From NCBI GenBank assembly GCA_963768565.1, contig CAVYIO010000019.1, forward strand, positions 62,001 through 126,000: a stretch of DNA of 64,000 bases, written 5' to 3'. The notes beneath the pieces were generated by a model that saw only the letters and a list, made by a program, of their open reading frames with translations, was not told where the DNA came from and did not search any database. The stretch is from JABDKH01 sp963768565 (GTDB lineage Bacteria > Bacteroidota > Rhodothermia > Rhodothermales > JABDKH01). The translations under genes were made by a program, and so were the position numbers. This document shows, one piece after another, positions 45,391 through 54,543 of the stretch. How positions within the stretch are numbered: the first letter of the stretch is position 1; the number at the start of each line of letters is the position of its first letter.

Positions 45391-47006
45391 ACCACTCCAG
45401 CGATGGATCGCGCCGCTCTTCTGCCGGTGAAGATACACGTTGCGAGGAAAGTGCCTTCGAGAGATCGCTTGCCATGAATACCACCGCCACCGAATCCGGC
45501 AGACTCACCAACGGCATACAGTCCCGGGAGCACGGGCCGACCATCCGCCGACAAAACTCTGCACGACAAATCCGTCCGAATCCCTCCAAGACTCTTTCGG
45601 GAAAGAATGAACTCCCGGATGGCGATCAGCGGCATGGCGCCCGGGTCGAGAATCGTCTGTGACTTGCACGTTCGGGCCCGGTCACCCCGGTACTTCCTCG
45701 CCTCGACAATTCGACGGACCTGCTCGTCATCGATGAATGCGGTACCCGTACTGATTCCCCGATCGTATGTCTTGATCATAGCCTCGAGTGCGTCGGCATC
45801 CACGTCGTCCGAGCCTGCCAGCGCGTTCATGCGGCCAGCAAGTTCCGCAACTGAATTCGCGACGATCACATCCTCACAATCCCGAGAGAGCGTCTGAACG
45901 AGCGCACGGTTACCCAGCAGTATTGACTTCAAGAAACCGAGCACTTTTCGATTCCGAATCGCGTCGTTGAACTCAGAGCCGGAGACCGCCAGTTCCTTTC
46001 TGGCGATGCGGCTGTTCATAACCTGCCAGGAGTATTGCCTGTCCTCATGACAGACCTGTTGCACGAGACGCCTCGTATCGAATCCTGTTACCATCGGATC
46101 GGGTCCAATGCGTTCACCGCGAAAGTTGAGCCAGAGGGCCGACTTCGGCGGGACAATGCTCAGGCCATGCAGTTCATGGCGCGGGTTTGGATGATGGACG
46201 CCTGCAGCGTAGAACCACGCCCTGTCAAGATTCGAAAGAACACCTCCCCTGTTCTCGACCACCCGATGAAGATCACCGTCGGCGAACCTGTGGGACCCGT
46301 TAAGGATTGTTTCCGGAGTCTTCCCCAGATCGTGATCCCAGTGCTTGCGCAACCACGGGATGTTTCCGCTGTATCCTCCGGCCGCGACAACAACCGACTG
46401 CGCATCGGCTCGAAACAGCGTGCCATCTGCCTCATTGGTGCCTGTCACCCCGGCAACGCGTCCGTTGGCCAGCTCGACATCGGTAACGCGATGGCGAAAA
46501 TGAAAGCTCAGGTGGGCGCGTCGCGGATGTTCCATCAGTCGGCCGACCAGCACTTCGATCAGCCGATCTCCGGTTCCCCAGACCATATGGAAGCGCGGCA
46601 CGGAGTTTCCGCCGGCATGGCCACCCCGCTCGACCCAGTGCACAACCGGAAAGAACCGTACACCGAGCCTGCGCAGCCAGACGTCGACGTCCTCCGCAAC
46701 GCCGTCAACGAACGCGCGGGCCCATCGGCCCGGCCATTCATCGGTCGGGTCCAGCTCACCGGCCCGAACCCAGTCCTGCAGTGCAAGATCAGGGTCGTCC
46801 TTGAACCCCAGCCGTCGTTGCTCCCGTGAGTCGACCAGAAATATGCCCCCGAACGACCATCTGGCGAGACCACCCAGGCTTGCGCGATCATCCCGATCCA
46901 GCAGGACAACGCTCAGGCCTTCATCCAGCAATTGCAGCGCCGTCACGATTCCGGCAATGCCGCCGCCGACGACCGCTACATCCGCGCGATAGGTTGCGTC
47001 TGCCAT
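45387..47006 (-). CDS. FAD-dependent dehydrogenase (KsdD/fumarate reductase flavoprotein-like)
   Basis: This is a 539 aa flavoprotein. FAD motifs are DVAVVGGGIAGIVTALQLL at the N-terminus, VVVAAGGYSGN in the middle and LPGLYAVGESAGFGGGGIHG at the C-terminus. The overall layout resembles the group of FAD-binding dehydrogenases related to 3-ketosteroid dehydrogenase and fumarate reductase. The substrate is unknown. It follows yraN by 9 bp and overlaps the ThDP enzyme gene by 4 bp, so the two enzymes are likely made together and may share a pathway. Confidence 0.8.
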   Translation of the reverse strand: MADATYRADVAVVGGGIAGIVTALQLLDEGLSVVLLDRDDRASLGGLARWSFGGIFLVDSREQRRLGFKDDPDLALQDWVRAGELDPTDEWPGRWARAFVDGVAEDVDVWLRRLGVRFFPVVHWVERGGHAGGNSVPRFHMVWGTGDRLIEVLVGRLMEHPRRAHLSFHFRHRVTDVELANGRVAGVTGTNEADGTLFRADAQSVVVAAGGYSGNIPWLRKHWDHDLGKTPETILNGSHRFADGDLHRVVENRGGVLSNLDRAWFYAAGVHHPNPRHELHGLSIVPPKSALWLNFRGERIGPDPMVTGFDTRRLVQQVCHEDRQYSWQVMNSRIARKELAVSGSEFNDAIRNRKVLGFLKSILLGNRALVQTLSRDCEDVIVANSVAELAGRMNALAGSDDVDADALEAMIKTYDRGISTGTAFIDDEQVRRIVEARKYRGDRARTCKSQTILDPGAMPLIAIREFILSRKSLGGIRTDLSCRVLSADGRPVLPGLYAVGESAGFGGGGIHGKRSLEGTFLATCIFTGRRAARSIAGVV

Positions 47007-47015
47007 AGCGATCGG

Positions 47016-47402
47016 CTAGTCCCAGAAAGCATCTTTGAAGTGATCGATATCCGCATCCGCGTCCGCATCACGCATGACGATACTTACGACATCAAACCGG
47101 CACGCCGCGCCCTCAAGTTTCTTCTCGTACAGGTAGGCCCTGGAAGCCGCAACGATGTGGTCCCTCTTCTCGGGAGTCACCGCCTCCTCCGGTCGGCCAA
47201 ACAAATCACCGCTCCTCGTCTTGACCTCAACGAACACAATCTCCCCGACACCTGCATCGTGCCCGTCCGGATCGAAGCAAACAAGGTCGATCTCATTCCG
47301 CTCGAAGCGGTAGTTCCGATCCAGGATGCGGATGCCCTTTTGCTCGAGATACTCGGCCGCGATGGTCTCGCCGCGCTGCCCGAGTTGCCGATCACTCATC
47401 AT
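47016..47402 (-). CDS. YraN family protein (UPF0102)
   Basis: This 128 aa protein has the YraN/UPF0102 core: GQRGETIAAEYLEQKGI, RNEIDLVCFD and VFVEVKTRSGDLFG. This is a PD-(D/E)XK nuclease-type fold, with the E-x-K in VEVKTR; the biological role is poorly defined. It overlaps the upstream GbsR-like gene by 11 bp and precedes the FAD gene. The start is an ATGATG; either is possible. Confidence 0.9.
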   Translation of the reverse strand: MMSDRQLGQRGETIAAEYLEQKGIRILDRNYRFERNEIDLVCFDPDGHDAGVGEIVFVEVKTRSGDLFGRPEEAVTPEKRDHIVAASRAYLYEKKLEGAACRFDVVSIVMRDADADADIDHFKDAFWD

Positions 47403-48021
47403 CCTGGACGTTTGCCCCGGCGTCGCTCGCCTGCAGCGACTCGGCCATATGAATCAGCTGCCGAATGATCGGGGCATGCTTTTCCTGGATAAAGGGCAGC
47501 AGCGCCGTGGTTACCCGATCGAACACCTCCATCAGTCGCATGAGGTTTTCTATTCGTTCATTGAACCGGGCCTCCTCAGCGTCGAGGGCGGCGGGACTGC
47601 CTGCTCGCAGGGCGTCCTGACAGCCGCGCAGCTGCTCCATCACCGGCTCGATTTCTTGCCTTTCGCGGCGACGGATTATCTGTGCAGTAATATGCCAGAC
47701 ATCTTTTTCCGCCTCGTAGAAGTCCTTCCGCGAACCCTCCCGCTGAACCTTGAAGACGAGCTTCCAGTCGATGAGAGATCGGAGGTTCATGTTCGCGTTG
47801 CCACGACTGACGCTCAGCGCCTCCATGATCTCGTCTGTATCGAGTGGTGCCTCCGACGCGTACAGGAGGGCGTGAATCTGAGCCATTGTCCGGTTAATTC
47901 CCCACCGGGAAGCCATGTCGCCCCAGAAACTGACGAACATGTCCAGAGCCTGCTCATGTCTCTCAGATAGCGCGGTCTGCGCGCCTTCAACACTCTGTAC
48001 GGAATTTGCCACGGTGATCAC
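47392..48021 (-). CDS. GbsR/MarR family transcriptional regulator
   Basis: This is a 209 aa winged-helix regulator resembling GbsR. It has MFVSFWGDMASRWGINRTM at the N-terminus, the HTH in LDTDEIMEALSVSRGNANMN, and the wing in KLVFKVQREGSRKDFY. A long helical C-terminus follows. GbsR relatives repress glycine-betaine genes in Bacillus; the effector here is unknown. It begins with GTG at 48021 and heads the minus-strand operon yraN-FAD-ThDP, so it may control those genes. Confidence 0.82.
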   Translation of the reverse strand: MITVANSVQSVEGAQTALSERHEQALDMFVSFWGDMASRWGINRTMAQIHALLYASEAPLDTDEIMEALSVSRGNANMNLRSLIDWKLVFKVQREGSRKDFYEAEKDVWHITAQIIRRRERQEIEPVMEQLRGCQDALRAGSPAALDAEEARFNERIENLMRLMEVFDRVTTALLPFIQEKHAPIIRQLIHMAESLQASDAGANVQDDE

Positions 48022-48225
48022 CTCACTCCGGGATGCACATTCCTTGAGACAATACCGCTCGTGGTCAGTTCCACGGCAGCACGGGCGCGGACCGGAAGAC
48101 GCCGGCCGTCGAGTTCACCGCCGCGTTGGCCGGCATCGTACACACCACAATTTCTTGCACTACTTTTTGAGGTGTCCGGCTGAGTTGTTCATCCGGACGT
48201 CACGTCTACCCACAACCCGGATTCC

Positions 48226-49020
48226 GTGTCAGGCATACTGACAATTACGACTGACTTCGGCTATCGCGATGCATACGTGCCCGTCATGAAGGGCGTGATC
48301 GCGCGTATCGACCCGCAGATCCGAACAATCGATGTCACCCACGAGATCGCCCCACAGGACGTAATGGAAGCGGCGTACGTGCTGCGGCGGGTTGTTCCGT
48401 ACTACCCCGCCGGAACGGTGCACCTTGTTGTTGTCGATCCCGGCGTGGGTTCCGATCGCAGATGCGTTGCTCTGAGGAAAGGTGACCACCGCTTTGTTGG
48501 TCCCGACAACGGCATCTTTTCCCTTCTGCTGGACGACGGTTCGCCGGACGAGTTGGTTCAACTCGACAGGGCGCAATACTGGAGAACGAACTCACCCAGC
48601 CGGACATTTCACGGACGAGACATATTCGCTCCAGTCGCCGCCCATCTGGCATCGGGCCGATCGATTCGCGACGTGGGCAGCCCGGTCGAAGCGCTTGTAC
48701 GGCTACACTGGGCGTTGCCGATCAACGACGATCAAGGTATTCAGGGCTGGGTCGTGCACGTGGATCATTTTGGGAACTGCATCACGAACATCTCTCGCCA
48801 GTCCTTCGAAGAGAACCGCCGTGGCCGAACTATGAAGTGTTTTGTTGGTAACGGAATACTTCGAGATGTTGCGACCACCTACGGCGACGTTGCCGCAGGC
48901 GAACCGCTCGTGCTTTTCGACAGCGCGGATTACCTCGAAGTCGCGGTCAACTCGGGAAACGCCTCGCGACTCTTCGACATCCAGCGAGGAGCAGCCGTCA
49001 ACGTGATATTCCTTGACTAA
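48226..49020 (+). CDS. SAM hydrolase / hydroxide adenosyltransferase family protein (DUF62)
   Basis: This is a 264 aa member of the fluorinase-like DUF62 family; many members hydrolyse S-adenosylmethionine to adenosine and methionine. Motifs are ITTDFGYRDAYVPVMKG, VVDPGVGSDRRCVAL, VGPDNGIFSLLL and FHGRDIFAPVAAHLA, with the C-terminal DHFGNCITNI. It starts with GTG at 48226. The stop lies 1 bp before the ATG of the sigma-like fusion gene, so translation is probably coupled. Confidence 0.88.
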   Translation: MSGILTITTDFGYRDAYVPVMKGVIARIDPQIRTIDVTHEIAPQDVMEAAYVLRRVVPYYPAGTVHLVVVDPGVGSDRRCVALRKGDHRFVGPDNGIFSLLLDDGSPDELVQLDRAQYWRTNSPSRTFHGRDIFAPVAAHLASGRSIRDVGSPVEALVRLHWALPINDDQGIQGWVVHVDHFGNCITNISRQSFEENRRGRTMKCFVGNGILRDVATTYGDVAAGEPLVLFDSADYLEVAVNSGNASRLFDIQRGAAVNVIFLD

Positions 49021-49021
49021 C

Positions 49022-50260
49022 ATGTCCATAGATTCTTTAGAAGGTGTGGAGCCGTTCCTGACCCACCTCGATACGGTGCAGCGAGCTGCGCAGTTGTCGG
49101 CGGGCAGTGACGTAGCTGTCGAGAAGCTCGTCGAGGAAACGTTCAGAAGGGCGATCGCTGCGCATCGCAATGGCGATCCGCGACGCCCGCGTGACCTTCT
49201 TCTCGCCGAATTGGGGAACGCCCGGCAACATGGCGATGAGACGGACACGACCGCCACTGTCGTCGAGCAAGTAGTCAGCGATACGCACCGGGCAGCAGCG
49301 ACCGAGCGTGCACGTTCGGTAGTGCATCAGGTCCTTTCGGGGCTGGACTCGCTGGACTGGCGCCTGCTCTTCCTTTCTGAAATCGACGCCCTTTCGATGG
49401 ATGAGATCGCAGCGCTCACCGGAGAGCCGGCGGTCGTTCTGGAGGAGCGACGACAGAACGTGCTGAGCCGAATTCATGAGAGTCTGTTTTCGGAATCAGG
49501 GCCTGAACAGCGCGTGCATCTGATCGACGGACTGCAGGAGGACTGGCTGAAGGATTCGCTGTCGGAAATATCCCGGCAGCTGCCTCGCGCCTCCGACGGG
49601 CTTCGATCGCGAATCGCGGCATCGGCCGGACCGCAGGTACGCACTGCGCAATCGACAACGTCCGTCGACGCACCAGCTCGTGCCGGTGCCAGCGCGCCAC
49701 AGAAACGCCGCAGTCCCGTCCGACCCATGTCGATCCTCGTCGGCATCGCCCTCGTGCTCGTCGTCGGATTTGGAGCGGATTATCTTCATTCGACGCTCAG
49801 TGAGGAGCCGGAGCAAGACTTGATCGTACTGGCGGCACGCAAAGCGAAGTCGTTTCGATTTGACCTTCGAACCCCATCGCGCGATCGAGGTGAACGGTTT
49901 CTGCAAACGCATACCGGAGTCCAATCCAGTATTCCCGAGATCGACGGGACGACGCTTGGTGGCGTGGGAATAGAAGAGATTGCGCCGGGCGTGCACGCTC
50001 CTGCGGTGCGATACGTCGACGACTCCACCGGCGCGAGTATCACGCTCTACGCTCTCTCGTATCGATTCCTGGATGCCAATCCGTCCATACGGCTGTCGTC
50101 GGATGTGCGATCCCAGATCCAGAGCGAATCGAACTTTGACCTCCACAGCCTGCGATCGGCACAGGTACTGGTGTGGCGCAACAGGTCCAGTATCTACCTG
50201 GCCGTTACGAAAATTGACGGGCCCGAGCTACAGAGCCGAATCTCGGCTCCCTCCGACTGA
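49022..50260 (+). CDS. ECF-sigma-like domain fused to a membrane helix and anti-sigma-like extracytoplasmic domain
   Basis: This 412 aa protein joins three parts. Residues 28-48 (SDVAVEKLVEETFRRAI) resemble ECF sigma region 2.2. Residues 104-152 (LDWRLLFLSEIDALSMDEIA) resemble sigma region 4. One membrane helix is at about 237-255 (SILVGIALVLVVGFGADYL). The outer domain has APAVRYVDDSTGASITLYAL and AQVLVWRNRSSIYLAVTKID, similar to the periplasmic part of transmembrane anti-sigma factors. Region 2 looks too short to bind a -10 element, so it may be a degenerate sigma tied to the membrane. The start ATG is 1 bp after the SAM-hydrolase gene. Function is inference. Confidence 0.6.
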   Translation: MSIDSLEGVEPFLTHLDTVQRAAQLSAGSDVAVEKLVEETFRRAIAAHRNGDPRRPRDLLLAELGNARQHGDETDTTATVVEQVVSDTHRAAATERARSVVHQVLSGLDSLDWRLLFLSEIDALSMDEIAALTGEPAVVLEERRQNVLSRIHESLFSESGPEQRVHLIDGLQEDWLKDSLSEISRQLPRASDGLRSRIAASAGPQVRTAQSTTSVDAPARAGASAPQKRRSPVRPMSILVGIALVLVVGFGADYLHSTLSEEPEQDLIVLAARKAKSFRFDLRTPSRDRGERFLQTHTGVQSSIPEIDGTTLGGVGIEEIAPGVHAPAVRYVDDSTGASITLYALSYRFLDANPSIRLSSDVRSQIQSESNFDLHSLRSAQVLVWRNRSSIYLAVTKIDGPELQSRISAPSD

Positions 50261-50266
50261 CGAGGT

Positions 50267-51625
50267 CTAGCTTGAAGGGATGGATATTCGGAACGTCGAT
50301 CCGTGTCCGGGCCTGGATTGCAGTAGTATCAGTTCGCCACCGTGATAGTCTTCCACGATGCGCTTGGCGAGGCTCAGGCCGAGGCCCCATCCTCTCGTCT
50401 TGGTCGAGAATCCAGGCCGGAAGATGAACTTCCATTCGCGTCGGTCAATGCCCTTGCCGGTGTCTTCGACATCCACGTGCACTTGTTCGCCCTCTTGTCG
50501 CGCGCGCACCTCGATCCTGCCCTCTCCACCCTCCAGAGCATCCAGGGCGTTCTTGAGCAGGTTCTCCACGACCCACTCAAACAACTCCGGGTTCAGCGGG
50601 ACTTTCAAACCCGGTTCCAGATCGACAACAAGCTGAACGTCTTTCCCTTTCCGCGGCAGCCTGCGCTTCATGTAGTCGACGGTGCTGCCGACCACTGATT
50701 CCAGACTCTCCACCGACAGCCTCGGCATGGAACCGATGTCCGAGAACCTGCTTGCGACGCGCTTCAATCGCTCGACATCCTTCTCTACCTCGTCGACCGC
50801 ATCCCTTCGTTGGTCCGTCCCGATATCATCGGATCGCAAAATCTCGGTCCAGCCCATAAGGCTCGAAATCGGAGTCCCCAGCTGATGTGCAGCCTCCTTG
50901 GCCATCCCAACCCACAGGCTGCTCTGCTCACTTCGCCGCACGTAGGAGAACCCGAGATAGCCGACGAGAATGAACAGTCCGACGAACAGAAACTGGATGT
51001 ACGGATACCAGCGGAGCTCGCGTACCATCTGTGATTCACCGTAGTGAACCTGTTGCGTCAGCCCGACGTCCGGCATCCCCGGAAACGTGATTTCGATCAG
51101 AATGGGTGCATACGTAGAGTCCATGTCGGCGATCCGCGACATTACGCGCACGGAATCCCTGGGTGACAGACTGTTGCCCACTGAGTCGAGGCCGTGCAGG
51201 TTGCGCCAACTCAGAATTTCGCCCGTTCGACCGTCGGTCACGATGGCCGGAATGTCGAAGGCGTTGGGGACGAGGATGTCGTCCATAATGAAACTCAGTT
51301 CACTCGCCGGCGGCATGCTCTGGGCCCAGGAGATCGCTTCCAGCAGGGCCGGCAGCCGATCTGCGGAAAAACTCTCCCCGGCCGACGGCATCGCCCTGAG
51401 CCGACCCTGAATCTCAGACAGCTCAGCCTGATAGGGATTGACTGATTGGAGCTGGGCCTTGGGCAATTGAACCAGGGCATTGGCCCAGAGGCGAACAACC
51501 GACTGCTCGCGGTCTTTCAGCCGGTTGACCAGTTGATGGGTGTACGCGAGCGAAACGACGGCGATGACGATCGCGAAAAGAATGAGGCCAATCTTAAGCT
51601 TGGCGGAAACACGGTATGCCTTCAT
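50267..51625 (-). CDS. Membrane sensor histidine kinase
   Basis: This is a 452 aa kinase. Helix 1 is at about residues 12-31 (IGLILFAIVIAVVSLAYTH) and helix 2 near 217-237 (FLFVGLFILVGYLGFSYV), with a sensor domain of about 180 residues between. The phosphorylated histidine is in KEAAHQLGTPISSLMGW. ATP-binding motifs are ENLLKNALDAL, DTGKGID and GWGLGLSLAKRIVEDYHGG. No response regulator is adjacent. The ATG at 51625 (MKAYRVSAKLKIG) is used; the open frame extends 90 bp upstream. It converges on the sigma-like gene and follows purA on the same strand. Confidence 0.9.
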   Translation of the reverse strand: MKAYRVSAKLKIGLILFAIVIAVVSLAYTHQLVNRLKDREQSVVRLWANALVQLPKAQLQSVNPYQAELSEIQGRLRAMPSAGESFSADRLPALLEAISWAQSMPPASELSFIMDDILVPNAFDIPAIVTDGRTGEILSWRNLHGLDSVGNSLSPRDSVRVMSRIADMDSTYAPILIEITFPGMPDVGLTQQVHYGESQMVRELRWYPYIQFLFVGLFILVGYLGFSYVRRSEQSSLWVGMAKEAAHQLGTPISSLMGWTEILRSDDIGTDQRRDAVDEVEKDVERLKRVASRFSDIGSMPRLSVESLESVVGSTVDYMKRRLPRKGKDVQLVVDLEPGLKVPLNPELFEWVVENLLKNALDALEGGEGRIEVRARQEGEQVHVDVEDTGKGIDRREWKFIFRPGFSTKTRGWGLGLSLAKRIVEDYHGGELILLQSRPGHGSTFRISIPSS

Positions 51626-51739
51626 GCGGTCGGGGCCGGATTGTGCACCGGTCAGAGTGGTTCTGGGTAAGGCCGACGCGGGGAGCGTCAGTCGGCAGCA
51701 CCCCGCCCGAATCAAATGCGCTTCGCGCCGGGGAGTTCG

Positions 51740-53041
51740 TCAGACCGCCGACACGATCTCAGCGAGATCTCGCACAATGGTTTGCGCCCGCTTCGGGCCG
51801 GTCGAGATCGTGCGAATCGGTACTTCCAGGAAGCTCGAGATGAATTCCAGGTAGGTCTGCGCCTGTGCCGGTAGATCTTCGTAACTCCGCGCAGCGGTGA
51901 TATCTTCATCCCAGCCCGGAAACGACTTGTAGATCGGTCGAACTTTCTCGAGCGTCTGCACCTCGCTAGGAAAGCGCTGGGTCTCCTTGCCCTCGATCTC
52001 ATAGGCCGTACAGACCATGATCTCGGACATACCTGTCAGCACGTCCAGCTTCGTGATCGCCAGGTCCGTAAATCCGTTGATCATCTCGTGTAACGCAGCG
52101 CAACCAGGTCGAGCCAGCCACACCGCCTCGGTCGTCCCGGTCGTAGCGCCAAACTCTCTTCCCACCTCGCGCAGTCTATCTCCGGAAGCATCTTCAAGTT
52201 CTGTCGGGAACGGGCCATTTCCCACCCGCGTCGAGTACGCCTTGACGATGCCGATCACACGTTCGATCTCAGTGGGAGGTACACCGAGTCCTGTGCAACA
52301 TCCTCCAACAGTTGGATGGCTTGACGTCACAAAGGGATAGGTCCCGAAATCGACATCCAGCAGCGAGCCCTGCGCCCCTTCGGCCAGTATTCGCTTTCCG
52401 TCTTTCAGCGCCTGGCCGAGGTAGTGACTCGTATCGGTGACGTACGGGTCGATCAGCTTGTCAAACTCTACGCACTCTTCGATGATGGCATCAACGTCCA
52501 GTTCGGCGGCCCCGTAGATTCCTTTCAGAATTGCGTTCTTCTCTTCAATCGCGATCGTCAGTTTCTTCCTGAGCACGTCGCGGTCCAGCAGATCGACCAC
52601 GCGTATGCCGGTCCGGGCGAATTTATCCATGTAGGCCGGCCCGATGCCCCGTCCGGTGGTGCCGATTGCGCCGGCATCTCGCGCACGTTCACTGGCCTCC
52701 TCGACCTTCTTGTGATACGGCATGATGAGATGGGCATTATGTGAGATGAACAGCCGTCCATCGACCTCGTAGCCCAGCTCGCGAATCATTCCGATTTCGT
52801 CAATCAGAGCGCCCGGATCAATCACCACTCCATTGCCGATGACGCAGCTCACGCCTTCATGAAAGATCCCGCTCGGAACGAGGTGAAGGACGAATGTCTT
52901 GTCGCCCCACATGATGGTATGGCCGGCGTTAGCGCCCCCCTGATACCTGGCGACAATGTCGATCTCGTGACTTAGCAGGTCGACGATTTTGCCTTTGCCT
53001 TCGTCGCCCCACTGACTTCCTATGACAACCGTAATTGGCAT
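51740..53041 (-). CDS. purA: Adenylosuccinate synthetase
   Basis: PurA makes adenylosuccinate from IMP, GTP and aspartate, the first step toward AMP. The 433 aa sequence starts VVIGSQWGDEGKGKIVDLL (GTP loop), then ARYQGGANAGHTIMW, GNGVVIDPGALIDEI, TTGRGIGPAYMDK and AYSTRVGNGPFPTEL. Length and motifs are normal. The STAS gene lies 134 bp upstream on the same strand and the kinase gene follows after 114 bp. Confidence 0.97.
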   Translation of the reverse strand: MPITVVIGSQWGDEGKGKIVDLLSHEIDIVARYQGGANAGHTIMWGDKTFVLHLVPSGIFHEGVSCVIGNGVVIDPGALIDEIGMIRELGYEVDGRLFISHNAHLIMPYHKKVEEASERARDAGAIGTTGRGIGPAYMDKFARTGIRVVDLLDRDVLRKKLTIAIEEKNAILKGIYGAAELDVDAIIEECVEFDKLIDPYVTDTSHYLGQALKDGKRILAEGAQGSLLDVDFGTYPFVTSSHPTVGGCCTGLGVPPTEIERVIGIVKAYSTRVGNGPFPTELEDASGDRLREVGREFGATTGTTEAVWLARPGCAALHEMINGFTDLAITKLDVLTGMSEIMVCTAYEIEGKETQRFPSEVQTLEKVRPIYKSFPGWDEDITAARSYEDLPAQAQTYLEFISSFLEVPIRTISTGPKRAQTIVRDLAEIVSAV

Positions 53042-53175
53042 GTGCTCACGTACAGCTGATTAGAACCGTGCGAACAAAACAAAAGGCGACGGGCACGCCC
53101 GCCACCTTGGGTTTCGAGTTTCAACTGGCGGTCGTACCCGCCACGAATACCAGAAGGAAGATGAGTCCTGCCGTG

Positions 53176-53532
53176 CTATTTCGCCGGGGTCTCCTCCTCA
53201 TAGCTGGCCACGGCGTCTTCGACGGACGGATAGTGTTTGAACACCGTGATGAGTTTAGTCACAATCAGGAGCGACTGGATTCGATCGGCAACATTCGCGA
53301 GGCGAAGGTCGCCCCCGGCGTTGCGCATCGTGGTCATGCCGCTGATCAACATGCCCAGGCCGCTCGAGTTCATGAACTTCGTTTTCGAGAGATCAATGAC
53401 CACGTTGTTCTGTCCCTTCTCTCGCAGCTCATGGAGTGTGTTATGGAGGTCCGCGCCATCGGGACCGCCCATGACGTTGCCCTTGAGCGTAATGACAACC
53501 GCGTTATAGCGCTCGTCGACGTTGTAGTTCAT
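53176..53532 (-). CDS. STAS-domain protein (anti-sigma factor antagonist-like)
   Basis: This is a 118 aa single-domain protein of the SpoIIAA type. Family features are VVITLKGNVMGGPDG, the loop NVVIDLSKTKFMNSSGLGML with the serine that kinases phosphorylate in relatives (NSSG), and RLANVADRIQSLLI. Such proteins release sigma factors by binding anti-sigma kinases; no partner is next to it. It follows secF by 29 bp on the same strand. Confidence 0.9.
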   Translation of the reverse strand: MNYNVDERYNAVVITLKGNVMGGPDGADLHNTLHELREKGQNNVVIDLSKTKFMNSSGLGMLISGMTTMRNAGGDLRLANVADRIQSLLIVTKLITVFKHYPSVEDAVASYEEETPAK

Positions 53533-53561
53533 CGCTATGAAGACTCGTTCGTGATACGTCT

Positions 53562-54479
53562 TTATTTGCGTCGGCCGGTGGCCTTTGCCCGCGCACGTAA
53601 TTCAACAACAACGGGCGAGGCAACAAATATTGACGAGTAAGTTCCGATCAGGATACCGATGATAAGCGCAAATGCAAACCCCCGGAGCACCTCTCCACCG
53701 AATATAAAGAGCGTGCCTACCACGAGCAAGGTGGTGCCGGATGTCACGACTGTGCGGCTCAGGGTGTGGTTTATCGAGCGGTTGACCATCTCTCCGTAGG
53801 CTTCCGTCTTGTAGATGTTCGAGTACTCCCTGATCCGATCGAAAATCACAACGGTGTCGTTCAGGGAGTATCCCACAATCGTCAGGAAGGCGGCGATGAT
53901 CGACTGGTCGATCTGCATCGAAAACGGCACGATGCCATACAGCGCCGAGAAGACGCCCAGCGTGATGATCACATCATGAAAAAGCGCCGCCACTGCTCCC
54001 AGCCCGAAACGCCATTCGAAACGGATCAGGATGTAGACAAAGATCACGAGCAACGAGCCAAAGACCGAGTAGATCGCGCCTCGTTTTAGATCAGCAGCAA
54101 AACGGGGTCCAACGATATCTGTCTTGAGCACTCTCGGATTCGAGTCCGTAAACGCCGAAGCAATCCCACCCGTTATCGCATTCTGAATCTCATTGATGTC
54201 GCCTTCGTCGAGGGCCCTGATCAGCAACTCACTGTCGCCGTACGCCTTCACCTCCGGTGTGCTGATCAGAACTTGCGCAAGTTCCTCGCGGACCTGAACA
54301 ACGTTGAGTGGTTCCGTGGTTTCCACGACGAATTCCATGCCGCCCCGAAAGTCGATGCCCATTTCGAGCCCGCGGCTGACAAGCGACACGATACTCAGCG
54401 TGATCAGGATGCCGGAGAATATGTACCCCTTGGTACGACTCTGAATGAATTCGTATTTGATGTTCTCGAAGATTCTCAT
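53562..54479 (-). CDS. secF: Protein translocase subunit SecF
   Basis: SecF pairs with SecD to pull exported proteins through SecYEG using the proton gradient. The 305 aa protein has six helices, the family motif GIDFRGGMEFVVE after helix 1 and YSLNDTVVIFDRIREY in the conserved cytoplasmic loop. It follows secD after 64 bp on the same strand. Confidence 0.96.
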   Translation of the reverse strand: MRIFENIKYEFIQSRTKGYIFSGILITLSIVSLVSRGLEMGIDFRGGMEFVVETTEPLNVVQVREELAQVLISTPEVKAYGDSELLIRALDEGDINEIQNAITGGIASAFTDSNPRVLKTDIVGPRFAADLKRGAIYSVFGSLLVIFVYILIRFEWRFGLGAVAALFHDVIITLGVFSALYGIVPFSMQIDQSIIAAFLTIVGYSLNDTVVIFDRIREYSNIYKTEAYGEMVNRSINHTLSRTVVTSGTTLLVVGTLFIFGGEVLRGFAFALIIGILIGTYSSIFVASPVVVELRARAKATGRRK

Positions 54480-54543
54480 GGCCTGTATGGATCATGGCGC
54501 CACGAGGGCGCCGTTGAATGTTGGCTGGTGGACTGTCTGCAAC

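Noticed and set aside
46035..46829. Plus-strand open frame opposite the FAD dehydrogenase (264 codons)
   Set aside because: Antisense shadow; the minus strand shows clear FAD-binding motifs.
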